Shown: piece after piece, positions 1 through 8,377 of the stretch
Layout of the letters: each line of letters opens with the position of its first letter
Numbering within the stretch: position 1 is the stretch's first letter
Source of the DNA: Rhodanobacteraceae bacterium
GTDB taxonomy: Bacteria; Pseudomonadota; Gammaproteobacteria; Xanthomonadales; Xanthomonadaceae
Direction: 5' to 3'
Assembly: GCA_024233975.1 (NCBI GenBank)
Contig: JACKOX010000010.1
Location: 1-64,000, forward strand
Length of the DNA stretch: 64,000 bases
The notes under the pieces: model-generated
What the model was told of the DNA's origin: nothing
Database searches by the model: none
The model's input: the letters and a program-made list of their open reading frames with translations, nothing else
Program-made: the position numbers and the translations under genes

Positions 1-734
1 CGCAGCTTCGGGCCGAAGCGATCAGCGCACGTGCCGCCGCCGACATGGCGACGCAGGCCTTGAGCGGCGAATTCCCGCAGATTCCGCTGCCGTCTCGCCT
101 GCCTGAGCTGCCAGCGCCCGAGCTGCTTGCCGAGGGCGCCCAGCACTGGCGTGAGCTGATCATCCAGCGCAGCCACGAGATCGCAGCCTCGCGCGAGGAC
201 TTCGGCCGCCAGCAACGGGTTGCCGATCGCGCGCTGGCAGAGCGCCACGCGGACCCTTCCGTTGGCATCCGCGTGCTGAACGAGTTGGGTGGCGCCGAGC
301 AGGCGGTGGGGCTGGTGCTCAACCTGCCGTTTGGCGGGAGCCACCGCAGCGCGCTCGCCGCTCGCGAGCGTGCCAATGCCGATGTCTTCGAAGCCGAGCT
401 CGCTTCCGTTACCCGCATGATCGAACTGGAAGCCCGCCAGACCACCCAGGCCGTCGAACAGCTGCATGCCCGCTGGCAGGCGCGCTACCAGGCCCTGGCC
501 GCGATGCAGCGGGCCAGCGAACGAACGCGTCGCGCCTGGGAACTGGGCGAAGCGGATCTCAGCGAATACCTGCTGGCCCAGCGCAACCACCGCCAGGCCC
601 AACTGGACGAAACCCAGACGCGGGTCGATGCACTGGAAGCCATCCAGCGAGTCCACGTCGACAGCCACGAGCTGTGGCATCCGGAGCTGGCGGAAGAGAC
701 TGCCGCAAGCCCAGGCGACCTGCCCCGCCTCTGA
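1..734 (+). CDS. TolC-family outer membrane efflux protein, C-terminal part
   Basis: The reading frame is open to the left edge, so this is the C-terminal part of a longer gene. It encodes long amphipathic helices rich in Ala, Arg, Glu and Gln, with the repeated helix pattern of outer membrane factors of RND or type I exporters. A short hydrophobic stretch (AVGLVLNLPFGG) sits where the second set of beta strands is expected. The last segment, ending in the LSEYLLAQRNHRQAQLDE region, matches the closing coiled-coil helix of TolC/CusC-like proteins. It ends 22 bp before a convergent periplasmic copper chaperone, so a metal (Cu/Ag) efflux role is plausible but inferred. Confidence 0.7.
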   Translation, partial: QLRAEAISARAAADMATQALSGEFPQIPLPSRLPELPAPELLAEGAQHWRELIIQRSHEIAASREDFGRQQRVADRALAERHADPSVGIRVLNELGGAEQAVGLVLNLPFGGSHRSALAARERANADVFEAELASVTRMIELEARQTTQAVEQLHARWQARYQALAAMQRASERTRRAWELGEADLSEYLLAQRNHRQAQLDETQTRVDALEAIQRVHVDSHELWHPELAEETAASPGDLPRL

Positions 735-756
735 TCAGGAAACGCGAGGCAACGAC

Positions 757-1341
757 CTAGCCGGCGTTGCCCTCGCCACCCGCTTCGGCTCGCACTTCGA
801 ACTCGATTTCGATTTCCTCGATATCGTCGCCATCCTCGAAACACAGCCAGATCGGCAGACGCTGCCCTTTCGAGACATCGACCTTCGGCGACATCAGCAT
901 CAGGTGCAGGCCACCCGGTTCGAAGACCAGCGATTCATCAGGGTTCACGTCCAGCGCACCGGCGGGACGCATCTTCGACACGCCATCCTCGACGAAGGAG
1001 CGGTGGATGCTGACATCGCCGAAAGCATCACTGCGCGCACCCACCAGGCGGCGCGTTCCGCCCTGGCGCTTGTTCAGGGTGAAGTAACCGGCCAGCATCA
1101 TCGCGCCCGGTGGCGCCGCGCGTACCCAGGCGCCGGTCACGGCGAACTCATCATTGCCCTGCGCGACCTCGGCTGCCGGCGGCACCGGTGACGCTGGCTC
1201 GATCGCACTGGCAGTGGACGCCTCTACCGCCGCCGGGTTGCTTTCAGCCGATTCGTTGGGTGAACAGGCCACCAGACTGGCGCCAAGCGCCATCATCAGT
1301 AACCCACGCGAGAAGGTATTTCGATCGAACGTCTGTTTCAT
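757..1341 (-). CDS. PCuAC-type periplasmic copper chaperone lipoprotein
   Basis: This 194-residue protein starts at MKQTFDRN and has a lipoprotein signal ending in a LVAC lipobox. The PCuAC domain follows a Pro/Ala-rich linker. The copper motif H-X10-M-X21-H-X-M is complete: the His of the SIHRS stretch, then Met ten residues on, and the HLM triplet 21 residues later. Family members deliver Cu(I) to the CuA or CuB site of cytochrome oxidase and work with Sco proteins; no sco gene is visible here. The open frame extends upstream to 1614, but the signal peptide fixes the start at 1341. Confidence 0.88.
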   Translation of the reverse strand: MKQTFDRNTFSRGLLMMALGASLVACSPNESAESNPAAVEASTASAIEPASPVPPAAEVAQGNDEFAVTGAWVRAAPPGAMMLAGYFTLNKRQGGTRRLVGARSDAFGDVSIHRSFVEDGVSKMRPAGALDVNPDESLVFEPGGLHLMLMSPKVDVSKGQRLPIWLCFEDGDDIEEIEIEFEVRAEAGGEGNAG

Positions 1342-1402
1342 GGCGATATGATATCGCGACAACGCACCCCGTCGGTGTGATACGGGAATCAAGGAGAGCC
1401 AC

Positions 1403-2170
1403 ATGCTGGAGCGCATCGAACACGACCGCATCCTGGAGTTGAAGCTGGCGCGACCGCCGGTGAATGCGCTCAACCGCGAACTGCTGACCACGCTGCGCTC
1501 AGCCATCGTCTCCGCGCCGGAACAGGGCTTCGATGGCCTGTTCCTGAGCGGTGGCGAGTCGGTGTTCTCCGCCGGTCTGGATGTCCCCGAACTGCTGACC
1601 CTGGATCGCGACAACCTCGAAGCCTCTTGGCTCAGCTTCTTCGCCGCCTGCCAGGCGCTGGCTGAATCGCCGATCCCCTGCGTCGCGGCGATCGGCGGTC
1701 ATAGCCCTGCCGGCGGCGCGGTGCTCAGCCTGTTCTGTGACTACCGCGTAATGGTGCGCCGGCCGGAAGACGAGAAGCCGGCAATGATCGGCCTCAACGA
1801 AACGCAGGTAGGGCTCGTCGTGCCCGAATGCATCCAGTACGTGTTCCGCCGCCTGGTCGGCCATCACACCGCGGAGCGGCTGCTGGTCGCCGGTGCCATG
1901 ATCGATGCCGGTCACGCCTTCCGCATCGGCATGGTGGATGAACTGGCCGAACCGGGAGACGTGGAAAATGCGGCAAAGCGCTGGCTGCAATCGCATCTCG
2001 CCCTGCCGCAACAGGCTATGCGCATGACCCGCCAGATCGTCCGTGCCGACATTGTCGAAGCGATCAACGACCCGGAGCGACTGAAACTCGATGTTTTCCT
2101 GGATGCCTGGTTCGGCAAGGAAACCCAGGCCGTGCTGCAGGGACTGGTCGCGCGCCTCAAGGGCGGCTGA
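1403..2170 (+). CDS. Enoyl-CoA hydratase/isomerase (crotonase) family protein
   Basis: A 255-residue crotonase-fold protein. The oxyanion-hole pattern is visible as GGESVFSAGLDVPEL and again around GGHSPAGGAVLSLFCDYR. The segment at the usual hydratase glutamates (NETQVGLVVPE) resembles delta3,delta2-enoyl-CoA isomerases (ECI/DCI type) more than FadB-like hydratases. It would act on acyl-CoA in the cytoplasm, probably in beta-oxidation of unsaturated fatty acids. A ribosome site (AAGGAGAG) lies just upstream of the ATG. It is divergent from the copper chaperone and convergent with the sulfurtransferase, only 3 bp away. Exact substrate is not determinable. Confidence 0.85.
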   Translation: MLERIEHDRILELKLARPPVNALNRELLTTLRSAIVSAPEQGFDGLFLSGGESVFSAGLDVPELLTLDRDNLEASWLSFFAACQALAESPIPCVAAIGGHSPAGGAVLSLFCDYRVMVRRPEDEKPAMIGLNETQVGLVVPECIQYVFRRLVGHHTAERLLVAGAMIDAGHAFRIGMVDELAEPGDVENAAKRWLQSHLALPQQAMRMTRQIVRADIVEAINDPERLKLDVFLDAWFGKETQAVLQGLVARLKGG

Positions 2171-2173
2171 GCG

Positions 2174-3022
2174 TCAGCTCCGCGCCACTGGGCGAGCCGC
2201 GTCGGAAATCCACTCGCTCCACGATCCGGCATAGACGCGAGCGCCGCTCAGACCGGCATGCTGCATCGCCAGCGCATGGTGACAGGCGGTAACACCCGAG
2301 CCACACATCAGCAGCGTTTCCTCTGGTGGTGTGTCGCCGAGCAATTCATCGAACTCCTCGCGAAGCACCGCCGCGGGCTTGAATCGACCATCGGCGCGCA
2401 GATTGGCGACATAGGGCCGGTTGACCGCGCCGGGAATATGCCCGGCCACGCGATCGATTGGTTCGATCTCGCCACGGAAGCGCTCCGGCGCGCGTGCATC
2501 GATCAGTGCCCCGCCCTGCGTGGCCATGCGCGCGGCAACCACCGCGGTGCTGGCGATGCGCCGCACGTTGAAACGCCCGCGATAGAGGCTGGGTTCCGGC
2601 GCCGGCGGCCAACCACTCTCGGTACGCCCTCCGGCCTTGACCCATGCCTGGATACCGCCGTCCAGAACAGCCACTTTCTGATGACCAAACAGGCTCAGCA
2701 TCCACCATAGCCGCGCGGCCATGCTTCCGTCGCTGCTGTCATAGACGACCAGCGGATCATCGGGATGCAGGCCCCAGCGTGAAACGGTTTCCGAAAATGT
2801 CGACGCACTGGGCAACGGATGCCGACCACGTCCCTCGATGTTCAGGTCGGAAAGGTCGGTATCGAGGTCGGCATAGATGGCGCCCGGCAGATGTGCCGCA
2901 ATGAAGCCACGCCGGCCAGCGCCGCTGTCACGCAGATCGAAACGGCAATCGATCAGTCGCAGGCGTCCCTCGCCCAGCTGGGTCGCCAGACTTTCCACCG
3001 AAACCAGCGTCTGCTGACTCAT
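2174..3022 (-). CDS. sseA: 3-mercaptopyruvate/thiosulfate sulfurtransferase (SseA-like)
   Basis: A 282-residue protein with two rhodanese domains. The C-terminal domain holds the active-site loop CGSGVTAC, with catalytic Cys240; CG(S/T)GVTA is the signature of 3-mercaptopyruvate sulfurtransferases, while thiosulfate enzymes usually have CRxG. It transfers sulfur to cyanide or thiols in the cytoplasm. Its start codon overlaps the stop of the upstream NUDIX gene by 4 bp (ATGA), and that gene overlaps a DUF1289 gene in the same way, so the three are translationally coupled. Length matches SseA-type enzymes. Confidence 0.9.
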   Translation of the reverse strand: MSQQTLVSVESLATQLGEGRLRLIDCRFDLRDSGAGRRGFIAAHLPGAIYADLDTDLSDLNIEGRGRHPLPSASTFSETVSRWGLHPDDPLVVYDSSDGSMAARLWWMLSLFGHQKVAVLDGGIQAWVKAGGRTESGWPPAPEPSLYRGRFNVRRIASTAVVAARMATQGGALIDARAPERFRGEIEPIDRVAGHIPGAVNRPYVANLRADGRFKPAAVLREEFDELLGDTPPEETLLMCGSGVTACHHALAMQHAGLSGARVYAGSWSEWISDAARPVARS

Positions 3023-3651
3023 CCCCCAATGCCTTCGAATCGATCACGCAGGTTGACCAGCATAGCGGCTGTTGCGCCCCAGATGCGGTGATTGCCGTAA
3101 CAGACCTGCCAATAGTGACGACGCCGTCCACGAAATTCGCCGGCAAAACGCTGCAGATGCTTCCGGTCGAGAAGATAGGAGAGCGGCACTTCGAAGACTT
3201 CATCCACCTCGGCCGGATCGGCATGAAGCTGGAAGCCTGGCTGTACGCGCGCCACCAACGGCAGCACCCGAAAGCCGGTGATGGTGACGTAGGGATCGAG
3301 GTAGCCCAGCGGCTCGACATGCGAGCCCGGCAGACGGATTTCCTCCCAGGCCTCTCGCAATGCGGCCTCCAGCGGGCCGCGGTCGGTGGGGTCAACACTT
3401 CCGCCGGGAAAGCTGACCTGGCCACCGTGGTGCGTGAGGGTTTCCGTGCGGCGGGTAAGGATCACCGTGGAGTCGCCAACGGGGTGATCCACGATACCGA
3501 CCAGGACGGCCGCCTCGCGAAATTCGAAATCGTGGGGAATCAGGTCGGCCAGCTCGGAACGGTTCCAGCCGGTACCGCTGGGTGGACGCGTCAGTGGATG
3601 CAGGCAGCCAGCCAGTGGCGCAAACCCGGCAGGCCCATCTTCCGAGGTCAC
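3019..3651 (-). CDS. NUDIX hydrolase, CoA pyrophosphatase-like (NudL type)
   Basis: A 210-residue NUDIX protein. The NUDIX box starts at the GGSVDPTDRG segment and continues to REAWEEIRL, preserving the metal-binding R-E-x-x-E-E core. It is preceded by the GGQVSFPGG sequence characteristic of the YeaB/NudL (CoA diphosphatase) group, which splits CoA and its derivatives into 3',5'-ADP and phosphopantetheine. Substrate assignment rests on this motif only. It sits between a DUF1289 gene and a sulfurtransferase with 4-bp overlaps on each side. Confidence 0.85.
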   Translation of the reverse strand: MTSEDGPAGFAPLAGCLHPLTRPPSGTGWNRSELADLIPHDFEFREAAVLVGIVDHPVGDSTVILTRRTETLTHHGGQVSFPGGSVDPTDRGPLEAALREAWEEIRLPGSHVEPLGYLDPYVTITGFRVLPLVARVQPGFQLHADPAEVDEVFEVPLSYLLDRKHLQRFAGEFRGRRRHYWQVCYGNHRIWGATAAMLVNLRDRFEGIGG

Positions 3652-3875
3652 CCCAGGGTTTCCAGACCAAACACGGGATTTGAGGCAAGTTGTCCGGCGT
3701 GTTGGGCGAAGGCATCTTCGCGCTGCGGCAGGACGACATCCATCAGGTGCAGACGCTGCTCATCGCTGTAGCCGCGCCAGTTGGCGATCTCATCGGTGCT
3801 GCGGAAGCAGCCAGTGCAGTGTCCGCTGGCATCCAGGGCGCAAACGCCAATGCAGGGACTGAGGATCGCCTTCAT
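3648..3875 (-). CDS. DUF1289 family small Cys-rich protein
   Basis: A 75-residue protein with the DUF1289 signature near its start: SPCIGVCALD, then CTGCFRSTDEI and a WRGYSDEQR segment. The four Cys in C-x3-C and C-x2-C spacing could bind zinc or an iron-sulfur cluster. Function is not established. DUF1289 genes often sit beside NUDIX or oxidoreductase genes, and this one overlaps the NUDIX gene by 4 bp. It follows the FKBP gene by 46 bp and may share its transcript. Confidence 0.8.
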   Translation of the reverse strand: MKAILSPCIGVCALDASGHCTGCFRSTDEIANWRGYSDEQRLHLMDVVLPQREDAFAQHAGQLASNPVFGLETLG

Positions 3876-3921
3876 CAGAAATCGACTGGCGGCGGCAACG
3901 CCGCCGCCAGTCGCAACAGCA

Positions 3922-4602
3922 TTACTTGACCGTAACCAGGGTCACGTCGAACACGACGGCCTGGTTCGGGCCGATCGGCGAACGCGGGCTGTCGCCATAG
4001 GCCTTGGCCGGCGGCAGGAAGATTTCCCAGCGCGCACCGCTCTTCATCAGCGGCAGGACGTCCTTCAGTCCTTCCAGCGGCGCCTCGGCAACCTTCAGCA
4101 CGGCCGGCTGGTTGTTGGTGTAGGTGCTGACGAACTCCGGACCATCGGCGATCGAGCCACGGAAGTTGATCGTCACTTCGCTGGCGGCGGTCGGACGGGC
4201 ACCGGTGCCTTCCTCGATCACGCGGTACTGGATGCCGCTCGGCATGGCGATGATGCCGGTCTTGGCGCGGTTGGCCGCCAGGAACTTGTCGCTCTTGCCC
4301 TTGTTCTCGGCGGAGACCTTGTCGAACTCGGCCTTGGCCTTGGTCATCAGCTCCTGCTGCATCTTGCCCATGGCTTCGCGCATTTCCGCTTCAGGAACGG
4401 TCGGGTTGCGCTTGGCATAGCCATCCTGGATGGCCTTGATCACCGTGTTCAGATCGATGTCGATTCCACGCTCGGCGAAATCATTACCCAGCTGGTAGCC
4501 GATCGAGTAGCTCAGCTTGCCCTTCTCGCTGCTGGTGTCCTGCGCCACGGCGACGCTCATGCCCAACGCCGCGACCAGCGCGACAATCCAACGCAACTTC
4601 AT
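3922..4602 (-). CDS. FKBP-type peptidyl-prolyl cis-trans isomerase (FkpA/Mip-like)
   Basis: A 226-residue periplasmic isomerase. A Sec signal peptide at residues 1-20 ends in AVAQ. A dimerisation region follows (LSYSIGYQLGNDF and the long Lys/Glu helix), then a C-terminal FKBP domain with VTINFRGSI and GLKDVLPLMKSGARWEIFLP. This is the FkpA/Mip architecture: a V-shaped dimer that catalyses prolyl isomerisation and assists outer-membrane protein folding. The start at MKLRW is fixed by the signal peptide and by an AGGAGG ribosome site 9 bp upstream; the frame itself runs open to 4689. Confidence 0.92.
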   Translation of the reverse strand: MKLRWIVALVAALGMSVAVAQDTSSEKGKLSYSIGYQLGNDFAERGIDIDLNTVIKAIQDGYAKRNPTVPEAEMREAMGKMQQELMTKAKAEFDKVSAENKGKSDKFLAANRAKTGIIAMPSGIQYRVIEEGTGARPTAASEVTINFRGSIADGPEFVSTYTNNQPAVLKVAEAPLEGLKDVLPLMKSGARWEIFLPPAKAYGDSPRSPIGPNQAVVFDVTLVTVK

Positions 4603-4802
4603 GCGGAAAACCTCCTGAATGAACTCACCGCGATCGGGAAACCGCGATAACAAGACGGGACGGCCATGCCGCCCCGGGGGAACGCACAAGGATACCCTTG
4701 CCGGATGACAAAGACCACCAGAGGACAGCGCAAGTTCCCATGCTCGGCAGCTACGGCCACGACCGGTAACATGCGCGCGATTCCACCAACCGGAGATCCC
4801 GC

Positions 4803-5585
4803 ATGGGCTACCAGAACCTGCTCATTGAAAACCGTGGCCCGGTGCGCCGCATCATCATCAACCGCCCGGAAAAACTCAATGCACTCAATCACGTAACCGT
4901 CAACGAGCTGCATCTCGCCTTCGACCAGGCGGCGGCCGAAGACGATGTCCGAGTGGTCGTTCTGGCCGGTGCCGGCGGCAAGGCCTTCGTCGCGGGAGCG
5001 GATATCTCCGAGCTGAACGGTCTGTCGCCAGTGGATGCGCTGGCCTTCTCGCGCCGCGGCCAGGCACTGATGCTGAAGATCGAACACCTCGGCAAGCCGG
5101 TGATAGCGGCCATCGGTGGCTACGCACTGGGCGGGGGCATGGAACTGGCCATGAGCTGCCACCTGCGCATCGGCTCGGAGAAGGCCAGGCTGGGACAGCC
5201 GGAGATCGCACTGGGCCTGATCCCGGGCTTCGGCGGCACCCAGCGCCTGCTGCGTCTGGCTGGTCGGGCGGCGGCACTGGAGCTTTGCCTGCTCGGCGAC
5301 CCGATCGATGCGACGCGCGCCCACGTCTTGGGTGTGCTCAACCAGGTCGTGCCGACCGAAGCGCTGGAAGAAACCGTCAATGCCCTCGCGGATCGCCTTG
5401 CCGCGTCGGCGCCACACGCGCTGCGCGGCGTCCTTGATGCGGTGATCGTCGGCGGCGAATGTGGCCTGCAGCAGGGGCTCGACTACGAAACCCAGGCCTT
5501 TGCGGTCTGCGCATCCACCGAGGACATGCGTGAAGGCACCGCCGCCTTCCTGGAGCGCCGCAAGGCGGCATTCAGCGGCCGCTGA
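4803..5585 (+). CDS. Enoyl-CoA hydratase (crotonase)
   Basis: A 260-residue enoyl-CoA hydratase. The acyl-CoA binding and oxyanion segments are visible as AGGKAFVAGADISEL and IGGYALGGGMELAMSCH. The two catalytic glutamates are in the conserved GGGMELA context and in the GQPEIALGLIPGFGGTQ segment, so this looks like an active short-chain enoyl-CoA hydratase that adds water to trans-2-enoyl-CoA, unlike the isomerase-like paralogue at 1403. A GGAG ribosome site precedes the ATG. It is followed by a bidirectional terminator separating it from the convergent DksA-like gene. Confidence 0.9.
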   Translation: MGYQNLLIENRGPVRRIIINRPEKLNALNHVTVNELHLAFDQAAAEDDVRVVVLAGAGGKAFVAGADISELNGLSPVDALAFSRRGQALMLKIEHLGKPVIAAIGGYALGGGMELAMSCHLRIGSEKARLGQPEIALGLIPGFGGTQRLLRLAGRAAALELCLLGDPIDATRAHVLGVLNQVVPTEALEETVNALADRLAASAPHALRGVLDAVIVGGECGLQQGLDYETQAFAVCASTEDMREGTAAFLERRKAAFSGR

Positions 5586-5615
5586 GCCGCGCCACAACCA
5601 ACCGATCAGCCCATG

Positions 5616-5645
5616 AAAAAGCCCCGCATCGGCGGGGCTTCTTCT
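5616..5645. terminator. Bidirectional rho-independent terminator
   Basis: GCCCCGC and GCGGGGC form a 7-bp GC stem around an ATCG loop, with an A-run on the left and a T-rich tract on the right. It serves the crotonase gene on the plus strand and the DksA-like gene on the minus strand. Confidence 0.85.
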
Positions 5646-5664
5646 GTTCCTTCAGGCCTTGGGC

Positions 5665-6591
5665 TCAGTCGCCCATCAGCTTCTGGCGGTGTTCCCAACG
5701 TTCCTGCGCGTCGAGGCACAGCGTGGCGATCGGACGGGCTTCCAGACGCTCGATGCCGATTTCCTCACCGGTTTCCTCGCAGTAGCCGTAGTCGCCCTCG
5801 TCGACGCGCTTGAGCGCCTTGTCGATCTTACCGATCAGCTTGCGGTAACGGTCGCGGGTACGCAGTTCCAGCGAATTCTCCGTCTCGCGGGTGGCGCGCT
5901 CGGCTTCGTCACCGACGTCACGCACTTCCTCGCGCAGGTTGTCGATGGTCTGCTTGGACTCCTCGACCAGATCATTGCGCCAGTTCAGCAGCTTCTGGCG
6001 GAAGTACTCGAGCTGCTTGGGGCTCATGTACTCCTCCTTGGCGCTGGGCTTGTAGCCCTTCGGCAGGTCAACCCGCTCCGGCAGCGGCGGACGCGCCGGC
6101 AACGCCGAAGCGCTGGCTGACCGCGCCACGGCGCGCGCACGACCACCGGCTGACTTGCGGGGAGCGGCTGCGGCCGGAGTCGAGGTGGCTTTGGCTTTCG
6201 TCATCGATGTTGCTTCCTTGCGGGCACTGGCCGGCTTGGCGGCTGGCGTGGTGGCGACCTTCCTGGCCGCGGGCTTGCTGGACTTGGCAGCGGCTTTCTT
6301 CGCGGGCGCTGCGTTGGCTGCCGGCTTCTTCGCCGCTGGCTTCTTGGCCGGCGATTTCTTGGCTGGAGCCTTCTTTGCCGGGGCCTTCGTCGCCGCTGGC
6401 TTCTTCGCTGCCACCTTCTTGGCGACCGGCTGCTTCACGGCAGCTTTCTTCGCCGGTGCTTTCTTGGCTACCGGCTTCTTCGCTGCTGCCTTCTTGGTTG
6501 CCGTCTTGCTGGCGGCACCGCTCTTGGCCTTGGCCTTGCTGGCCGGCGACGGCTTGCCGCCGCGGGCGCTGGATTTCTTCTTTACTGCCAC
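5665..6591 (-). CDS. DksA/TraR-family protein with H1-like N-terminal tail and two-Cys finger
   Basis: A 308-residue protein in two parts. Residues 1 to about 150 are low-complexity Lys/Ala/Pro repeats (KKPAAKK-type), like histone H1 tails. The rest is a DksA domain: a coiled coil (EYFRQKLLNWRNDLVEE, then a Glu-rich arm) and a C-terminal finger. The finger keeps only two of the four Cys: C271-x2-T274 and C292-x2-A295 with 17 residues between. DksA binds the RNA polymerase secondary channel with ppGpp, and zinc-independent two-Cys paralogues are known (DksA2 of Pseudomonas). Start is GTG with a GGGAAGG ribosome site. The tail probably binds DNA or RNA; that is inference. Confidence 0.85.
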   Translation of the reverse strand: MAVKKKSSARGGKPSPASKAKAKSGAASKTATKKAAAKKPVAKKAPAKKAAVKQPVAKKVAAKKPAATKAPAKKAPAKKSPAKKPAAKKPAANAAPAKKAAAKSSKPAARKVATTPAAKPASARKEATSMTKAKATSTPAAAAPRKSAGGRARAVARSASASALPARPPLPERVDLPKGYKPSAKEEYMSPKQLEYFRQKLLNWRNDLVEESKQTIDNLREEVRDVGDEAERATRETENSLELRTRDRYRKLIGKIDKALKRVDEGDYGYCEETGEEIGIERLEARPIATLCLDAQERWEHRQKLMGD

Positions 6592-6771
6592 TGGTTGCCT
6601 TCCCGATACTTTGAGGCGAATGGTGCCGGATTCGTCGGTTGTGACCCGGCGGCCGCGTGTTATAGCCTAGTCAGATGACGGCAGCAACCGCCGCCAGACA
6701 TCTGATCGCGCCGCCCGCGCCATGCCAGCATCGGCCAGGTTTCCCTGTCCCGCCGCCAGCGAGCCTCATCC

Positions 6772-7038
6772 TTGAAAGCCCTGCTACTCCTGTTACTGCG
6801 TGGCTACAAGCTGTTCATCAGCCCGTTGCTCGGCCAGCGCTGCCGCTTCGAACCCAGCTGCTCAGTGTACGCCATGCAGGCCGTGGAGCGCTTTGGCAGC
6901 CTTCGCGGCAGCTGGATGGCGGCCAAGCGCATTGCCCGCTGCCATCCGTTCCATCCCGGTGGCTACGATCCAGTCCCGGACCCTTCAGCTCCGCCCCCGC
7001 AAACTGACCACCAACACGACGAGGCAGACCGAACATGA
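6772..7038 (+). CDS. yidD: Membrane protein insertion efficiency factor YidD
   Basis: An 88-residue protein with the YidD signature: LLRGYKLFISPLLGQRCRFEPSCSVYA, then the Cys of RIARCHPFHPGGYDPVP. It acts at the inner membrane beside YidC/Sec during insertion. The start is TTG (6772), where the amphipathic N-terminal helix begins; no ATG fits. Its stop overlaps the dihydroorotase start by 4 bp, an unusual context because yidD normally lies between rnpA and yidC. The C-terminus is extended by a Pro/His/Asp-rich tail. Confidence 0.9.
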   Translation: MKALLLLLLRGYKLFISPLLGQRCRFEPSCSVYAMQAVERFGSLRGSWMAAKRIARCHPFHPGGYDPVPDPSAPPPQTDHQHDEADRT

Positions 7039-8372
7039 GCTCGACCCTCTTCACCAACGCCCTGATCGTCAGCGACGGGCGGGAAATCGAAGGCGACCTG
7101 CGCGTGATCGGCGACCGCATCATCGCCATCGGCGGCTCGCTCAGCGCCCGCGAGAACGAAACCGTCATCGACGTGGGTGGACGCTGGCTGCTGCCCGGCA
7201 TGATCGACGACCAGGTACATTTCCGCGAACCCGGACTGACCCACAAGGGCGACATCGCCAGTGAGTCGCGCGCGGCGGTGGCCGGCGGCATCACCAGCTA
7301 CATGGAGATGCCGAACACCAACCCGCCGGCTACCGACCACGAAGGCCTTGAGAACAAGTACAACCTCGCAAAGGGCCGCAGTCCGGCCAACTACGCCTTC
7401 TATTTCGGCGGCACCAACGACAACCTGGAAGCCATCCGCACGCTGGATCCGAAAGCCACGCCGGGCTGCAAGGTGTTCATGGGCGCGTCGACCGGCAACA
7501 TGCTGGTGGACAACCCGAAGACGCTGGAAGGTATCTTCGAGCACACGCCGGTGCCGATCATCACCCACTGTGAAGACACACCGATGATCGAGGCCACGCA
7601 GGCGCGGATCGTCGCCGAGAAGGGTGAAGCCAATGTCACCGCAATGGACCACCCGGACATCCGCTCGCGCGAGGCCTGCCTGAAGTCCTCGCGACTGGCC
7701 GTGGCGCTGGCCAAGACCCACGGCACGCGGCTGCACGTGCTGCACATCAGTACCGCCGACGAGTTGGCGCTGTTCGAGCCGGGTCCGATCGAGGGCAAGC
7801 GCATCACCGCGGAAACCTGCGTGCACTTCCTCGCCTTCGATCGCGCCGACTACGCGACGCTCGGCAACTTCATCAAATGCAATCCGTCCATCAAGGAAGC
7901 CAGCGACCGCGAAGCGCTGATCCGCGCACTGGTCGAAGACCGCATCGACGTGCTGGCCACCGACCATGCGCCGCATACGCTGGAAGAAAAGCAGAAGCCC
8001 TACCTGCAGGCGCCCTCCGGCCTGCCGCTGGTGCAGTACGCGTTGGAGTCGGCGCTGGAACTGGTGCACGACGAGCGCATCGAGCTGACGCACCTTGTGC
8101 AGAAACTCTGCCACGCGCCGGCACAGCTGTTCGATGTGAAGGACCGCGGCTACCTGCGCGAAGGCGCTTTCGCCGACATCGCGATCGTCGACCCCGACCA
8201 CGCCTTCACCGTGCGGCGCGAGGACGTGCTGTCCAAATGTGGCTGGTCGCCGTTCGAGGGCCGCCGCTTCCGCTCCAGCGTCTGGCAGACCTGGGTCAAC
8301 GGCGAATGCGTCTATCGCGACGGCTCACTGACCGGCGTCATCGCCGGCCGCCGCATGGCTTTCGACCGTTGA
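7035..8372 (+). CDS. pyrC: Dihydroorotase, class I
   Basis: A 445-residue amidohydrolase of pyrimidine biosynthesis (carbamoyl-aspartate to dihydroorotate). The REPG loop, the carboxylated-Lys segment GCKVFMGAS, the metal His residues in IITHCEDT and LHVLHIS, and the catalytic Asp in ATDHAPHT are all present. The first metal-binding HxH is changed: IDDQVHFREPG has Gln where most class I enzymes have His. I recall the same variant in Bacteroidetes-type enzymes, so it may define a subgroup. It overlaps yidD by 4 bp and is followed 5 bp later by an M23 peptidase gene. Confidence 0.9.
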   Translation: MSSTLFTNALIVSDGREIEGDLRVIGDRIIAIGGSLSARENETVIDVGGRWLLPGMIDDQVHFREPGLTHKGDIASESRAAVAGGITSYMEMPNTNPPATDHEGLENKYNLAKGRSPANYAFYFGGTNDNLEAIRTLDPKATPGCKVFMGASTGNMLVDNPKTLEGIFEHTPVPIITHCEDTPMIEATQARIVAEKGEANVTAMDHPDIRSREACLKSSRLAVALAKTHGTRLHVLHISTADELALFEPGPIEGKRITAETCVHFLAFDRADYATLGNFIKCNPSIKEASDREALIRALVEDRIDVLATDHAPHTLEEKQKPYLQAPSGLPLVQYALESALELVHDERIELTHLVQKLCHAPAQLFDVKDRGYLREGAFADIAIVDPDHAFTVRREDVLSKCGWSPFEGRRFRSSVWQTWVNGECVYRDGSLTGVIAGRRMAFDR

Positions 8373-8377
8373 TCGAC

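Noticed and set aside
6250..6590. Tandem DNA repeat or CRISPR-like array
   Set aside because: The periodicity is imperfect and follows codons for KKAPAKK-type protein repeats; there are no regular spacers.
6155..6670. Hydrophobic Ala/Phe-rich frame that looks like a membrane protein
   Set aside because: It is the reverse complement of the Lys/Ala/Pro repeats of the DksA-like gene.
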